Assembly: GCA_965216725.1 (NCBI GenBank)
Contig: CBDCGI010000014.1
Coordinates: 1 to 15,703, forward strand
Origin: JACZUI01 sp965216725
GTDB lineage: Bacteria > Actinomycetota > Acidimicrobiia > Spongiisociales > ZC4RG35
DNA: 15,703 nt
Direction: 5' to 3'
Position 1 is the first letter of the stretch, and each line of letters begins with the position of its first letter. This document shows positions 1-7,255 of this stretch, piece by piece. Position numbers and translations under genes: made by a program. The notes below the pieces were generated by a model that did no database searches, was not told where the DNA came from, and was given only the letters and a program-made list of their open reading frames with translations.

Positions 1-202
1 ATCCGCCCACTGTCCTCGAGTCCGATGTGAAGTGAGGTGAGACCTTCTTGATCCGGTCACCGAAGTCGTTGATGAATGCGAGAGCGGGTTCCCGAATGAC
101 CTCTATGTAGCGGTCCTTGTTGTCTTCCCACCACGCCTTGTCGTTGTTCTTCTCCAACTCGCGCAAGAACTTGAAAACGCCGGGTGTGAAATAGCTGGAC
201 AT
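1..202 (-). CDS. DUF2461 (TIGR02453-like) family protein, N-terminal part only
   Basis: Only the first 67 codons lie in the window; the gene runs off the left edge. Translation from the ATG at 202 begins MSSYFTPGVFKFLRELEKNN and continues with DKAWWEDNKDRY, then a proline and a hydrophobic helix. The 'F..FL..L..NN...WW/F..NK..Y' pattern is typical of the N-terminus of the DUF2461 family, whose function is unknown. The start is well supported: AAAGGAG sits a few bases upstream on the minus strand (about 206-212). A possible housekeeping promoter lies at 229-257. The gene is divergent from the membrane protein gene at 280. The family call rests on motif recall from a partial sequence. Confidence 0.72.
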   Translation of the reverse strand, partial: MSSYFTPGVFKFLRELEKNNDKAWWEDNKDRYIEVIREPALAFINDFGDRIKKVSPHFTSDSRTVGG

Positions 203-228
203 GTTTCTCCTTTCACTTCTATGACGAA

Positions 229-257
229 CCTATACCTCGAAAACGACAGGTTTTGAA
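229..257 (-). promoter_or_regulatory. putative housekeeping promoter of the DUF2461 gene
   Basis: On the minus strand TTCAAA (252-257) is followed after 17 nt by TATAGG (229-234). Each hexamer matches four of six positions of the sigma-70 consensus at the ideal spacing. The predicted transcript would start near 222, giving a leader of about 20 nt that contains the strong ribosome binding site. This is a pattern match only. Confidence 0.35.
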
Positions 258-279
258 GGAGCCTGCTTAGGGTTCGGTG

Positions 280-1071
280 ATGAAAGCGCCACCCTCCTGG
301 CTTTCCCGCACGTGGGAATGGGGTGGATTGGGTGGCATGGTGCTGGCCGCGCTCGGCGGTGTTGTGCTGACAATCTCGACGATCGGGTTCTTTGCCACCC
401 TCGACGACGCCTTTGCGGTGTCAAATGATGCCGTCGCCGCGGCAACCGCCACCATCGACGTTGTCGACAACACGCTCGACATCATCGACGGCTTGATAGA
501 GAGCTCACGAGAATTGGTCGACCAGGGGGAGCAAGCGCTCCAAGATGTGGCGACGGTTACGGCGTCGGCGATTGTGCTGATGCGTGAGGACCTGCCGGCG
601 CAGATCGACTCCATGCTGGTTGCCATGGACGGGCTGATCGAGACGGCGAGGGTGGTCGACAACGTGCTCTCGGCGCTTTCCCTCGTGGGTGTGGACTACG
701 ACCCCGAGGTTCCTCTCGATGAAGGCCTGAAGCAGGTCGAGAGCTCTCTGGCGGAGATCCCGCTGATACTCGAGGAGGAGGCCGACCAGCTCTTCGTATT
801 GGCGTCTTCTGTTGTCGATCTGAGCGTGACCGTCGGCGATTTCGATTCCACTCTCACCAGGCTCGAAGTCGAGGTCGGTCGGAGCCGTGACGCTGTGGAG
901 GCGTATCGGGACGCGGCTGAGGCTGCGGACGACGTGATCGCAGAAGCGGCTATCGACTTGACGGCACAGAGAGCGGTCGCCGTTGTGGCCGTAGTCGCCG
1001 GGTCTGTGCTCCTGGCCGTGTTCTGTTCCCGCCTGTGGTGGGTGGGACGGTCCAGCCGGTCAGATCAGTGA
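280..1071 (+). CDS. two-helix membrane protein with long coiled-coil extracytoplasmic region, function unknown
   Basis: The 263-residue protein has a hydrophobic segment near residues 16-38 and a second near 230-249, followed by a short basic tail. About 190 residues between them are acidic, rich in Ala, Val, Asp and Glu, and predicted helical (coiled-coil-like), with no cysteines and no recognisable catalytic motif. The layout resembles a membrane-anchored helical hairpin whose middle part lies outside the membrane. I do not recognise a family. A GTG directly precedes the ATG at 280. AAGGAG at 256-261 is about 18 nt upstream of the ATG, which is long, so the exact start is uncertain. The 3' end overlaps the convergent exchanger gene by 7 nt. 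Confidence 0.75.
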   Translation: MKAPPSWLSRTWEWGGLGGMVLAALGGVVLTISTIGFFATLDDAFAVSNDAVAAATATIDVVDNTLDIIDGLIESSRELVDQGEQALQDVATVTASAIVLMREDLPAQIDSMLVAMDGLIETARVVDNVLSALSLVGVDYDPEVPLDEGLKQVESSLAEIPLILEEEADQLFVLASSVVDLSVTVGDFDSTLTRLEVEVGRSRDAVEAYRDAAEAADDVIAEAAIDLTAQRAVAVVAVVAGSVLLAVFCSRLWWVGRSSRSDQ

Positions 1072-2390
1072 ACTTCGACTTCGTCGGCTTCTAGAACCGA
1101 CCAAGGAGCCCGGAATCCGTCTTTGAGAACTCCCACGAACTGGCCGAAGTGACCTCGTAGAACCCAGCCTGCCGCCAAGAGGAACATCACCCCGACGCCA
1201 ATACGTGCAGCCTCGGCAACGCTGGCGGATATCACACCTGCCTCGGCCAGCCATGACTCGGCGAATTGGATCACGAAGAGGCCGAGCATGGCCCATGCCT
1301 CCTTTCGGGATACAGAGCGGCTGGCGATGATCGCCACCGCAAACACAGACTGGGTGGCCGTCACCCACAGCTCGTCGCGCTGCACGTCGTTGAGGGGGAG
1401 GCCGGTTACCTGGCCGGCGAAGATCATGAACACGATGGGCAGCGTCCCTACCAACAACGTCCACTGGTTGACCTTCGAAGAGATGAGCGCACCGATGCCG
1501 GTCCTTGCCGCGAGCCGCCAGGCAAACAACGAGGCGATCAGGAGTTCGGGAGCCTCCGAGGCGAAGGGGGCGAGCCATTTGAGGAGCAAGAACTCGTCGA
1601 TTCCGATCTCCTCGCCCATCTCTATCAGGGACTCTGCGAAAGGCTCGGCGACGAGGACGATCACCGCTGCCGAAACGACAAACAGCAGATAGTTGACGAG
1701 CCGTCGTGTTCTCTTGTCCAGGCTTGCCACGTAGGCGCTGGGCCCAACCAGATGCGGTTCTGAGGGTGTGGCCCCGGAAAGCCTGAGCATGTAGGCGACG
1801 TAAATGCCCACCAGGACCACTGCGTCGATCGGACTCAGGGTGTCCTTGAGAAACAACGTCATGCCGTAAATGGAGGCCACCGCAAGGTAGGCGATATCCA
1901 CCGACTGGGCCCGTGTCAAGTTCACCGTGGTCGGCGTCGCCAGTTCGGCCATCTCCGGTGTGGCCCCGGTTCGCTTCACCCGCCACGTCCCGAGGAGGAT
2001 CACCAGTGGCCAGCCAACGCCAATCAGCAGCTGGTTGGCTCCTGTCATGTTGGCTAAGGCGAGCGGCCCGTACTGGTCAGCGGCTCCCGTTACGGCAAAC
2101 TCCCGACCCGCCTCCGCGGTGAGCACGAAGTCGACTGCATATTCGGGCAGCACGGCGATCAAAGCCAGGATCGCAAGAGCCAGCCCGCCACCAACGTCGA
2201 GCTGGATCACCTCAGCCGCCCAGGAGATCATGAAGGCCGCCCCCACGATCGCCAGCCCGTAGAGAAACGCGGCCAGTATCGGGTTGGGGTGATCAGCGCC
2301 GAGTCGGATGGCGATGCCGGGGAGCGTGACGCCGAAGGCCAAGAGCATCAGTCCGATCTGGCGGCGAGGATTGAGGGTCGGGTTCTCCAC
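1065..2390 (-). CDS. sodium/calcium exchanger (CaCA) family membrane antiporter
   Basis: The 441-residue protein is almost entirely hydrophobic, with roughly ten membrane segments. It carries two related halves as in the Ca2+/cation antiporter superfamily. The first alpha-repeat lies near residues 76-135 (ALIAVLPEYAVDFVLT, then NMTGANQLLIG). The second lies near 272-325 (LAPFASEAPELLIASL, then GALISSKVNQWTLLVGTLP). The acidic residues in LPEYAVD and SEAPELL are those expected to bind cation. In this family they mediate Na+- or H+-coupled export of Ca2+; the ion used here cannot be read from sequence. The gene begins with GTG and shows no clear ribosome binding site. It lies 37 nt downstream of the transglycosylase-like gene on the same strand, so co-transcription is possible. 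Its stop overlaps the convergent gene end. Confidence 0.85.
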   Translation of the reverse strand: MENPTLNPRRQIGLMLLAFGVTLPGIAIRLGADHPNPILAAFLYGLAIVGAAFMISWAAEVIQLDVGGGLALAILALIAVLPEYAVDFVLTAEAGREFAVTGAADQYGPLALANMTGANQLLIGVGWPLVILLGTWRVKRTGATPEMAELATPTTVNLTRAQSVDIAYLAVASIYGMTLFLKDTLSPIDAVVLVGIYVAYMLRLSGATPSEPHLVGPSAYVASLDKRTRRLVNYLLFVVSAAVIVLVAEPFAESLIEMGEEIGIDEFLLLKWLAPFASEAPELLIASLFAWRLAARTGIGALISSKVNQWTLLVGTLPIVFMIFAGQVTGLPLNDVQRDELWVTATQSVFAVAIIASRSVSRKEAWAMLGLFVIQFAESWLAEAGVISASVAEAARIGVGVMFLLAAGWVLRGHFGQFVGVLKDGFRAPWSVLEADEVEVH

Positions 2391-2427
2391 GGAGGCGCAG
2401 TCTATGGGTGAGTCTTGCTATCGACGA

Positions 2428-3579
2428 CTACAGGACTCGTCGGCACGACCAAGGCTGCCAGTAGTACTGGCCGAGCTCTTGATATCGGTTTGCCAGCCAA
2501 GCGGCGGAGGCGATGTTGGCCACCGGATCGAACGGGCTTGCGTTGGGGAACCCGGCTTTGGGAGCGGTAGTGGCCCACGTCGACGGGATGAATTGAAACA
2601 GTCCCGATGCTCCGGAGTAGGGGTTGTACGCGTTTGGATCGCCCAACGACTCGCATTGGATGATCCGAAGCGCTTCGTCTACCCGACTCGCCGGAAAGTA
2701 TTGAGAAACGAGGCCGCGCCACTGCTCAACGGCGGGTGGGAACACCCAGCCGCCTCCCGACGTGGTGGGCGGAGAGGTCGGTGGCGGTGCGGTGGTGGCG
2801 GTTGTCGGGGGTGGGGGCTCGCTGCTGGGCTCGGTGGTGGTTGTGGTGGGAGGATCGCGCTCCCTTTGACGGGTTTGTTCCGCATCTCTGGCCCGGGCCG
2901 CCTCAACTTCGCTGAGCGCTGCCCTGTATTCGGCGTCGGCCGCGTTCGCATCTCGGATGCGTTGGGCGACTTCGGCATCTGCCTCCTCGTACAGAGAGGT
3001 GAGATGGTCCATCTCCGCGTCCAGATCGGCCTTGAGTGCGAGGAACTCGTCCTGTTTCTCGAGTTGCTCGAGATGAAGAGCCTCGAGCGACCGCTTCTGG
3101 GCTACAAGTCGGTCAACCGTCTCCCTGCCCGAGCCCACGATTTGCTCCACGACCACGCCCGTCACCATCACCGCTTCGACCGAATCGCTGTAAACCAAAG
3201 TGACGGCCGGCGTGGCAAGGGCCTTCATGTATGCGTCTACGGCTTGGGTCTCGATTGCGGCCTCGATGCCAGACATCTCGAGATCGGCGAAGGCGATCAT
3301 CTCCGTGATGTTGTCGATGTCGACTGCCACCCGCGAGAGATCGGCCGAAAGGTCGTTGACTCTGGCGATTGCCACCGCCAGCTCCACCTCCAGGCCTTCG
3401 CGGTTGGCTATGGCAGCGTCGACCAATCCTTCAGCGGTTTCGGCTCGCTCGGCTGCTTCTTGGGCTGCCTGCTCTGCGTCGTCCGATTCCTGGGCGCGCG
3501 CGGGCCTGCCATCGAGCGTGACGACGGAAATCGCCATCGCGAGAGCCAGACAGGCGGAGAGGGAGCGCAGAAGACGCAT
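2428..3579 (-). CDS. secreted coiled-coil protein with C-terminal lysozyme-like/SLT domain (putative peptidoglycan lytic enzyme)
   Basis: The 383-residue protein starts MRLLRSL with a hydrophobic stretch ending in ARA, a typical Sec signal peptide cleaved near residue 29. Residues about 32-245 are an Ala/Glu-rich coiled coil, like the N-terminal regulatory parts of RipA/PcsB-type peptidoglycan hydrolases. A Thr/Pro linker follows (about 250-285). The last 100 residues form a lysozyme-like domain: IIQCESLGDPNAYN contains the probable catalytic Glu near residue 310, followed by SGLFQFIPSTW and DPVANI..AAWL. The expected role is cleavage of peptidoglycan glycan strands outside the membrane, with the coiled coil controlling access. 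An in-frame upstream start at 3681 would bury the signal peptide behind 34 residues, so I chose the ATG at 3579, which has GAGG about 8 nt upstream. Confidence 0.83.
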   Translation of the reverse strand: MRLLRSLSACLALAMAISVVTLDGRPARAQESDDAEQAAQEAAERAETAEGLVDAAIANREGLEVELAVAIARVNDLSADLSRVAVDIDNITEMIAFADLEMSGIEAAIETQAVDAYMKALATPAVTLVYSDSVEAVMVTGVVVEQIVGSGRETVDRLVAQKRSLEALHLEQLEKQDEFLALKADLDAEMDHLTSLYEEADAEVAQRIRDANAADAEYRAALSEVEAARARDAEQTRQRERDPPTTTTTEPSSEPPPPTTATTAPPPTSPPTTSGGGWVFPPAVEQWRGLVSQYFPASRVDEALRIIQCESLGDPNAYNPYSGASGLFQFIPSTWATTAPKAGFPNASPFDPVANIASAAWLANRYQELGQYYWQPWSCRRVL

Positions 3580-3640
3580 CGAGGGCCTCAGCGTAACCAG
3601 CGCCCGACACTGGCGAGAAGTGAGACCCCGCCAAGAATCT

Positions 3641-3653
3641 CCGTTCTGAACGG
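3641..3653. repeat. short perfect inverted repeat in divergent promoter region
   Basis: CCGTTC-T-GAACGG lies between the divergent transglycosylase-like gene (start 3579) and the Rid-family gene (start 3668), 15 nt before the latter. The 6-bp arms around a single central base could be an operator half-site pair or a small 5'-leader hairpin. Nothing else supports a regulator. Confidence 0.3.
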
Positions 3654-3667
3654 GGTAGGTTCGGGAG

Positions 3668-4051
3668 ATGGGCCGGCACAACGTCTCGTCGGGAAGCCCG
3701 TTTGAGCCCGAAGTCGGGTTTTCCCGCGCCGTCCGGGTGGACGATCGGGTCTTGGTGGCTGGGACGGCGCCAATTTGGCCGGACGGGGAGGTAGATCCCG
3801 ATCCCGCGGTTCAGACCATGCGATGCATCGAGATCATGCTCGATGCGCTGGCCGAAGCCGGCGGTCGTCCGGAAGACGTGGTCAGGACCAGGATGTTCAT
3901 CACCGACCCGAGCGATGCGACCGCCATCGGAGCAGCTCACGGCCGAGTGTTTGGTGAGATACGACCGGCGGCGACAATGGTTGTGGTGGCGGGGCTTCTC
4001 GATCCGAGATGGAAGATCGAGATGGAACTTGAGGCTGTCTTAACCGGTTGA
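3668..4051 (+). CDS. Rid (YjgF/YER057c/UK114) family protein lacking the RidA arginine
   Basis: The 127-residue protein has the usual family length and the Rid core: FSRAVRVDDRVLVAGTAP, a central DPAVQTMRCIEIMLDALAEAG helix, VVRTRMFIT, and a final RPAATMVVVAGLLDPRWKIE block. RidA proteins hydrolyse reactive enamine/imine intermediates with an arginine in the PAR(S/T) motif near residue 105. Here the aligned residue is alanine (A102 in RPAATM), so canonical imine deaminase activity is doubtful; this is typical of other Rid subfamilies. The start ATG has GGGAG immediately upstream, a weak arrangement. The methionine sulfoxide reductase gene follows 28 nt later, so the two probably form an operon for metabolite or protein damage control. 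Confidence 0.85.
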   Translation: MGRHNVSSGSPFEPEVGFSRAVRVDDRVLVAGTAPIWPDGEVDPDPAVQTMRCIEIMLDALAEAGGRPEDVVRTRMFITDPSDATAIGAAHGRVFGEIRPAATMVVVAGLLDPRWKIEMELEAVLTG

Positions 4052-4079
4052 CTGTGATGATGAGCACAGGAGGTCTTTG

Positions 4080-4724
4080 ATGTTTGGACGAAAGAGCATG
4101 GAGATGCCCGAGCAGGAGGCCGCGCTGCCAGGCCGTACCGACTCGGTGGTCGTGCCTGACGCGCATTTTGTCAATGGAAATCCGCTTGTGGGCCCCTGGC
4201 CCGAAGGTCATCAGGTTGCCGTGTTTGGCATGGGCTGTTTCTGGGGCGCCGAGCGCCGGTTCTGGCAGCTGGACGGGGTCTATTCCACCAATGTCGGGTA
4301 TGCAGGCGGCTACACCCCGAACCCTTCTTATGAGGAGGTATGCACCGGGCGGACCGGACACACCGAGGCTGTCATGGTGATCTACGACCCAGGTGTCATC
4401 AGCTACGACGAGCTGCTGCGTGTCTTCTGGGAGACGCATGACCCGACCCAGGGCTACCGGCAGGGCAACGACCTCGGCACACAGTATCGGTCGGCCATCT
4501 ACACCACGACCGATGAACAGCTTGATCAGTCGAAGCGGTCCCAGGACGTTTACCAGGAGGTGATAACCGCCCGCGGGTTCGGTCCGATCACCTCAGAGAT
4601 CAAACCCCTCGGTGACTACTACTACGCCGAGGATTACCACCAGCAGTACCTGGGCAAGAATCCGCACGGGTACGACTGTCACGCCAACACGGGGATCGCT
4701 TACCCCGGGCTCGGCGACGCATAG
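4080..4724 (+). CDS. msrA: peptide-methionine (S)-S-oxide reductase MsrA
   Basis: The 214-residue protein reduces methionine-S-sulfoxide in free or protein-bound form, repairing oxidative damage in the cytoplasm. The catalytic motif GMGCFWGAERRFW puts the nucleophilic cysteine at residue 53. Further family signatures are GYAGGYTPNPSYEEVCTGRTGHTEAV, DPTQGYRQGNDLGTQYRS and YYAEDYHQQYL. A cysteine in the C-terminal GYDCHANTG segment (about residue 200) could act as resolving residue. The N-terminal extension ending in ALPGR matches the long E. coli/mycobacterial form. AGGAGG at 4068-4073 sits 6 nt before the ATG at 4080, which decides that start over the TTG at 4077. It is probably co-transcribed with the upstream Rid gene. 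The 111-nt gap to the next convergent gene shows no clear terminator. Confidence 0.95.
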   Translation: MFGRKSMEMPEQEAALPGRTDSVVVPDAHFVNGNPLVGPWPEGHQVAVFGMGCFWGAERRFWQLDGVYSTNVGYAGGYTPNPSYEEVCTGRTGHTEAVMVIYDPGVISYDELLRVFWETHDPTQGYRQGNDLGTQYRSAIYTTTDEQLDQSKRSQDVYQEVITARGFGPITSEIKPLGDYYYAEDYHQQYLGKNPHGYDCHANTGIAYPGLGDA

Positions 4725-4835
4725 CACCTGGGCCGGGTAGCCCTCTGCCGGACACCTGATCCTTTCGGCCCCGCCTTGTGTCTTTAGCCCAGAGCGCGGT
4801 GCATGGTCGAAAAGCGGCGAGGACCTCACCCAAGG

Positions 4836-5852
4836 CTATGACTGGTCGCCTGGCTCCTTGAGCCAGAAGCCCATCGACGCCGGTTGGAGGGCTTGACGGA
4901 CCACCGCGATGGTTTCCGACTTCAGAAGATGAGCGTCAGCCACATCCTGCATCGCTGCAGTGAACGTCTCCAAGACCTTCTCGGACTCGTATCTCGTCCT
5001 GTTGAAGCGGCGGTCTACAACAAGCAGAACTCTCCGTTGTATCGGATTGAACATCGTGACGACGGCGAGCGTTGAAGCGGCGACAGCCAAAGAGCTCTGA
5101 GCGCCGATCAACGATGTGATCACCCACACCAAACTCGCATAAGCAGCTGCCAGGAGACCCACCACGACGATGTAGCTGATGGTGCGTGAAATCAGCCGGT
5201 CGATCTCGTATAGCCGGTGTCTCACGATCGCGGCGCCGACCGCGAGTGGTATGAGGCTGAAGCCGGTCACCACCAAGACATCCACCATCGGATCGGGAAC
5301 GCCGGGAAGCCCAGATGCGACGAGGACCACAGCCGTCAAGACCGTGGCGAAGACGACCAACTTCGTTTGGGCCTTCTCATCGCCGGCAGCCCTTCGATAC
5401 CTCACCACCAGGTCGATGGTTGCGGCCATGGCGAATCCGACCACTGGAACCAGTAGGAACGGGTTCTCCTCACCGGTGCGAATCAGGAGAACCGAGTTCG
5501 TGGCACTAAGGAGGGCCGCGATTGCGATTACGTGGCGCCACCAAGGGTGGGAGACACCACCACCGGGAAAGGTGACAAGGAAGAGCCCCATGAGAAAGGG
5601 CATCAGCGCTCCGAATCCGTCAGTTGCCGCAGCAATCTGGCCTAGGGCTTCGGAGTCGGTGAGGGCCGAAGTGGCCGAAAGCCCGATCATGAGAGGTCCA
5701 CTCGCATGATTCGGCACCTTCCATGCGACGAAGGTGCCCACGATTCCGAAAACGACGAAGCTCAGGGCCCATTCGTCTCCACCTTCGATGTAGTTCAGCA
5801 ACGTGAGCGTGACCGAGGCCATGCCCAGGACCAACCAGAAGGCTCGGCTCAC
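4836..5852 (-). CDS. multi-pass membrane sensor-type module without a kinase domain
   Basis: The 338-residue protein has about eight hydrophobic segments, then a soluble tail of about 70 residues. It matches the membrane input region of many actinobacterial and chloroflexal sensor kinases: RYRRAAGDEKAQTKLVV between helices, VRHRLYEIDRLISRTISY after the sixth or so helix, VAASTLAVV..FNPIQRRVLLVVDRRFNRTRY, and a final signalling helix ending VVRQALQPASMGFWLK. In those kinases a GAF, HisKA or HATPase part follows; here the stop comes right after FWLKEPGDQS, so no catalytic domain exists and none is encoded nearby. It may be a free-standing receptor or a truncated kinase. The GTG start at 5852 is supported by AGGAG 8 nt upstream. 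Confidence 0.7.
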   Translation of the reverse strand: MSRAFWLVLGMASVTLTLLNYIEGGDEWALSFVVFGIVGTFVAWKVPNHASGPLMIGLSATSALTDSEALGQIAAATDGFGALMPFLMGLFLVTFPGGGVSHPWWRHVIAIAALLSATNSVLLIRTGEENPFLLVPVVGFAMAATIDLVVRYRRAAGDEKAQTKLVVFATVLTAVVLVASGLPGVPDPMVDVLVVTGFSLIPLAVGAAIVRHRLYEIDRLISRTISYIVVVGLLAAAYASLVWVITSLIGAQSSLAVAASTLAVVTMFNPIQRRVLLVVDRRFNRTRYESEKVLETFTAAMQDVADAHLLKSETIAVVRQALQPASMGFWLKEPGDQS

Positions 5853-5916
5853 GAACTCAACTCCTGGCAGGCCGTCATCGGGCGCTCGTCAACGACATCA
5901 CAGAAACAGACGATCG

Positions 5917-5932
5917 ACCCGAGCGTTCGGGT
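5917..5932. repeat. inverted repeat in the divergent region before the LysE-type gene
   Basis: ACCCGA-GCGT-TCGGGT forms a 6-bp stem with a 4-nt loop. It lies 65 nt upstream of the GTG at 5852 and 86 nt upstream of the ATG at 6019, between the two divergent genes. It could be an operator or an RNA hairpin; there is no further evidence. Confidence 0.3.
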
Positions 5933-6018
5933 GACAAAGGTCAGAAAGAGATTCTGGTGATCCCTTCAGGGCCCACGCCGAAGCTGGACCTCTCCTCAGA
6001 TTTCTAGGCTCCCCCAAA

Positions 6019-6624
6019 ATGGAGGCCTTCCTTTCCGGAGTGGTCGCTGGTTTTGGGATCGCCATCCCGGTGGGAGCGATCGCGATCCTCATCATTCAGG
6101 TCGCTATCAAATGCGGCACTCGCTGCGCTTTCTTCGCAGGAGCCGGAGCTGCGACGGCAGACCTGGCTTACGCCTCCCTCGCGGTTATCGGCGGTGCCGC
6201 CTTGTCCCAGGGGATCGACTCGGTGGAAGAAGCGTTTCGGTATCTCAGTGCCGGAGTGCTCGTGGTGATTGCCGTGCTCGGTCTGCTCAGGGCACGTTCG
6301 CCAATTGAACGTTCCGAATTCTCACTACCGGCCGAGCTGGCCGGCACCTTCTTTCGGTTCCTTGGTCTCACCATCATCAACCCAACCACCGTCGTCTATT
6401 TCGCGGCGGTGGTAGTGGGTCTGGGTCTGGCGTCGGGGTTGACTGTCGGTGGAGGTCTGGCATTTGTTGCCGGAGCATTTCTTGCCTCACTTTCGTGGCA
6501 GACATTGCTGGCGATCGTGGGCGGCTTCGCTGGTGCTCGCCTGACACCCGGCATGCAGACTGCGGCGATCATCGCCGGGAACTTGCTGATCCTCATTCTG
6601 GCCCTGGTGATTGTGTGGACGTGA
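6019..6624 (+). CDS. LysE/RhtB family amino-acid exporter-like membrane protein
   Basis: The 201-residue protein has six hydrophobic segments and the LysE family layout. The N-terminus contains the family signature GVVAGFGIAIPVGAIAILII, followed by GAGAATADLAYASLAV, and later LTIINPTTVVYFAAVVVGLGL before the last three helices. Members export amino acids or related small molecules using the proton-motive force; the substrate here is unknown. The ATG at 6019 has no recognisable ribosome binding site (CTCCCCCAAA precedes it). TAGGCT at 6005-6010 could be a -10 box giving an almost leaderless transcript, which is common in high-GC actinobacteria. The gene is divergent from the sensor-type gene. 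Confidence 0.85.
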   Translation: MEAFLSGVVAGFGIAIPVGAIAILIIQVAIKCGTRCAFFAGAGAATADLAYASLAVIGGAALSQGIDSVEEAFRYLSAGVLVVIAVLGLLRARSPIERSEFSLPAELAGTFFRFLGLTIINPTTVVYFAAVVVGLGLASGLTVGGGLAFVAGAFLASLSWQTLLAIVGGFAGARLTPGMQTAAIIAGNLLILILALVIVWT

Positions 6625-6745
6625 CGGCACCCTCAGGGTTGTGCTAGCCGTGGGTTGCTCTTGGACCCCGTCCCATGAAGGAGCTGCACCATTGGCGAAA
6701 ACACCCAAAGCATCGGCCGACGCCGGATGCGTAAGGTTGGCGCCA

Positions 6746-7255
6746 ATGAAACTGACTGCCCTCGTATTCGACGGAGTCATGTCCAGTGATGTGCTGGCAC
6801 CCATCGAGGCGGCATCTGGTGCGGGCGATGTCGCCGTTCAGCTTGTGGGCCCAAACGTGGGCACTACCTGGGGTTTCGAGCCCCTCCACTCCTTCGTGCC
6901 CAAAGCCGGATTCGGGAGCGTCGAGCCGACTGACCTTCTCATTGTGCCCGGTGGCTTGGGCTCGATCGCGATGATGCGCGACGAGAAGCTGATGCAGTGG
7001 CTCAGGGAGATGGAGCCGATCAGTCGCTACGTGATGAGCGTCTCCACGGGCAGCCTTCTCCTCGCCGCCGCCGGGCTGCTGGACGAACGGGACGCATCGG
7101 GCCACTGGCTCGCTCACGACGATCTTGCTGCTGCAGGAGCCCATCCTTCAACCAAGGCGGTGAGCTGGCAGGGACACATCGTGACCACGTCGGGGTTCGT
7201 GTCGGCGGCGGAGGTGGCCAAGGAGATGCCGGGTCGGATTCTCTACGGGGATTAG
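6746..7255 (+). CDS. DJ-1/PfpI (glutamine amidotransferase-like) protein with Ser at the nucleophile position
   Basis: The 169-residue protein starts MKLTALVFDGVMSSDVLAPI and contains the family Glu (E21), DLLIVPGGLGS, and the nucleophile elbow VMSVSTGSLLLAAAGLLDER followed by GHWLAHDDLAAAGAHP. In related isonitrile hydratase/ThiJ-type proteins the elbow reads SVCTGALLLAAAGLL with a reactive cysteine. Here codon 100 is TCC (Ser), so the classical cysteine chemistry is lost or replaced. The ATG at 6746 fits the family's start just before the first strand, with AAGG about 9 nt upstream. A TTG at 6692, 8 nt after an excellent GAAGGAG (6677-6683), would add 18 residues and is a real alternative. 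The stop TAG overlaps the stop of the convergent phosphotransferase gene. Confidence 0.8.
   Translation: MKLTALVFDGVMSSDVLAPIEAASGAGDVAVQLVGPNVGTTWGFEPLHSFVPKAGFGSVEPTDLLIVPGGLGSIAMMRDEKLMQWLREMEPISRYVMSVSTGSLLLAAAGLLDERDASGHWLAHDDLAAAGAHPSTKAVSWQGHIVTTSGFVSAAEVAKEMPGRILYGD

Noticed and set aside
2308..3705. Long open frame (465 codons) on the plus strand
   Set aside because: It is antisense to the transglycosylase-like gene and the exchanger start. The minus-strand product has a signal peptide, coiled coil and clear catalytic domain, while this translation is low-complexity Gly/Arg-rich without motifs.
4725..4835. Terminator between msrA and the sensor-type gene
   Set aside because: No convincing stem with adjacent T run could be found by eye in this convergent gap.
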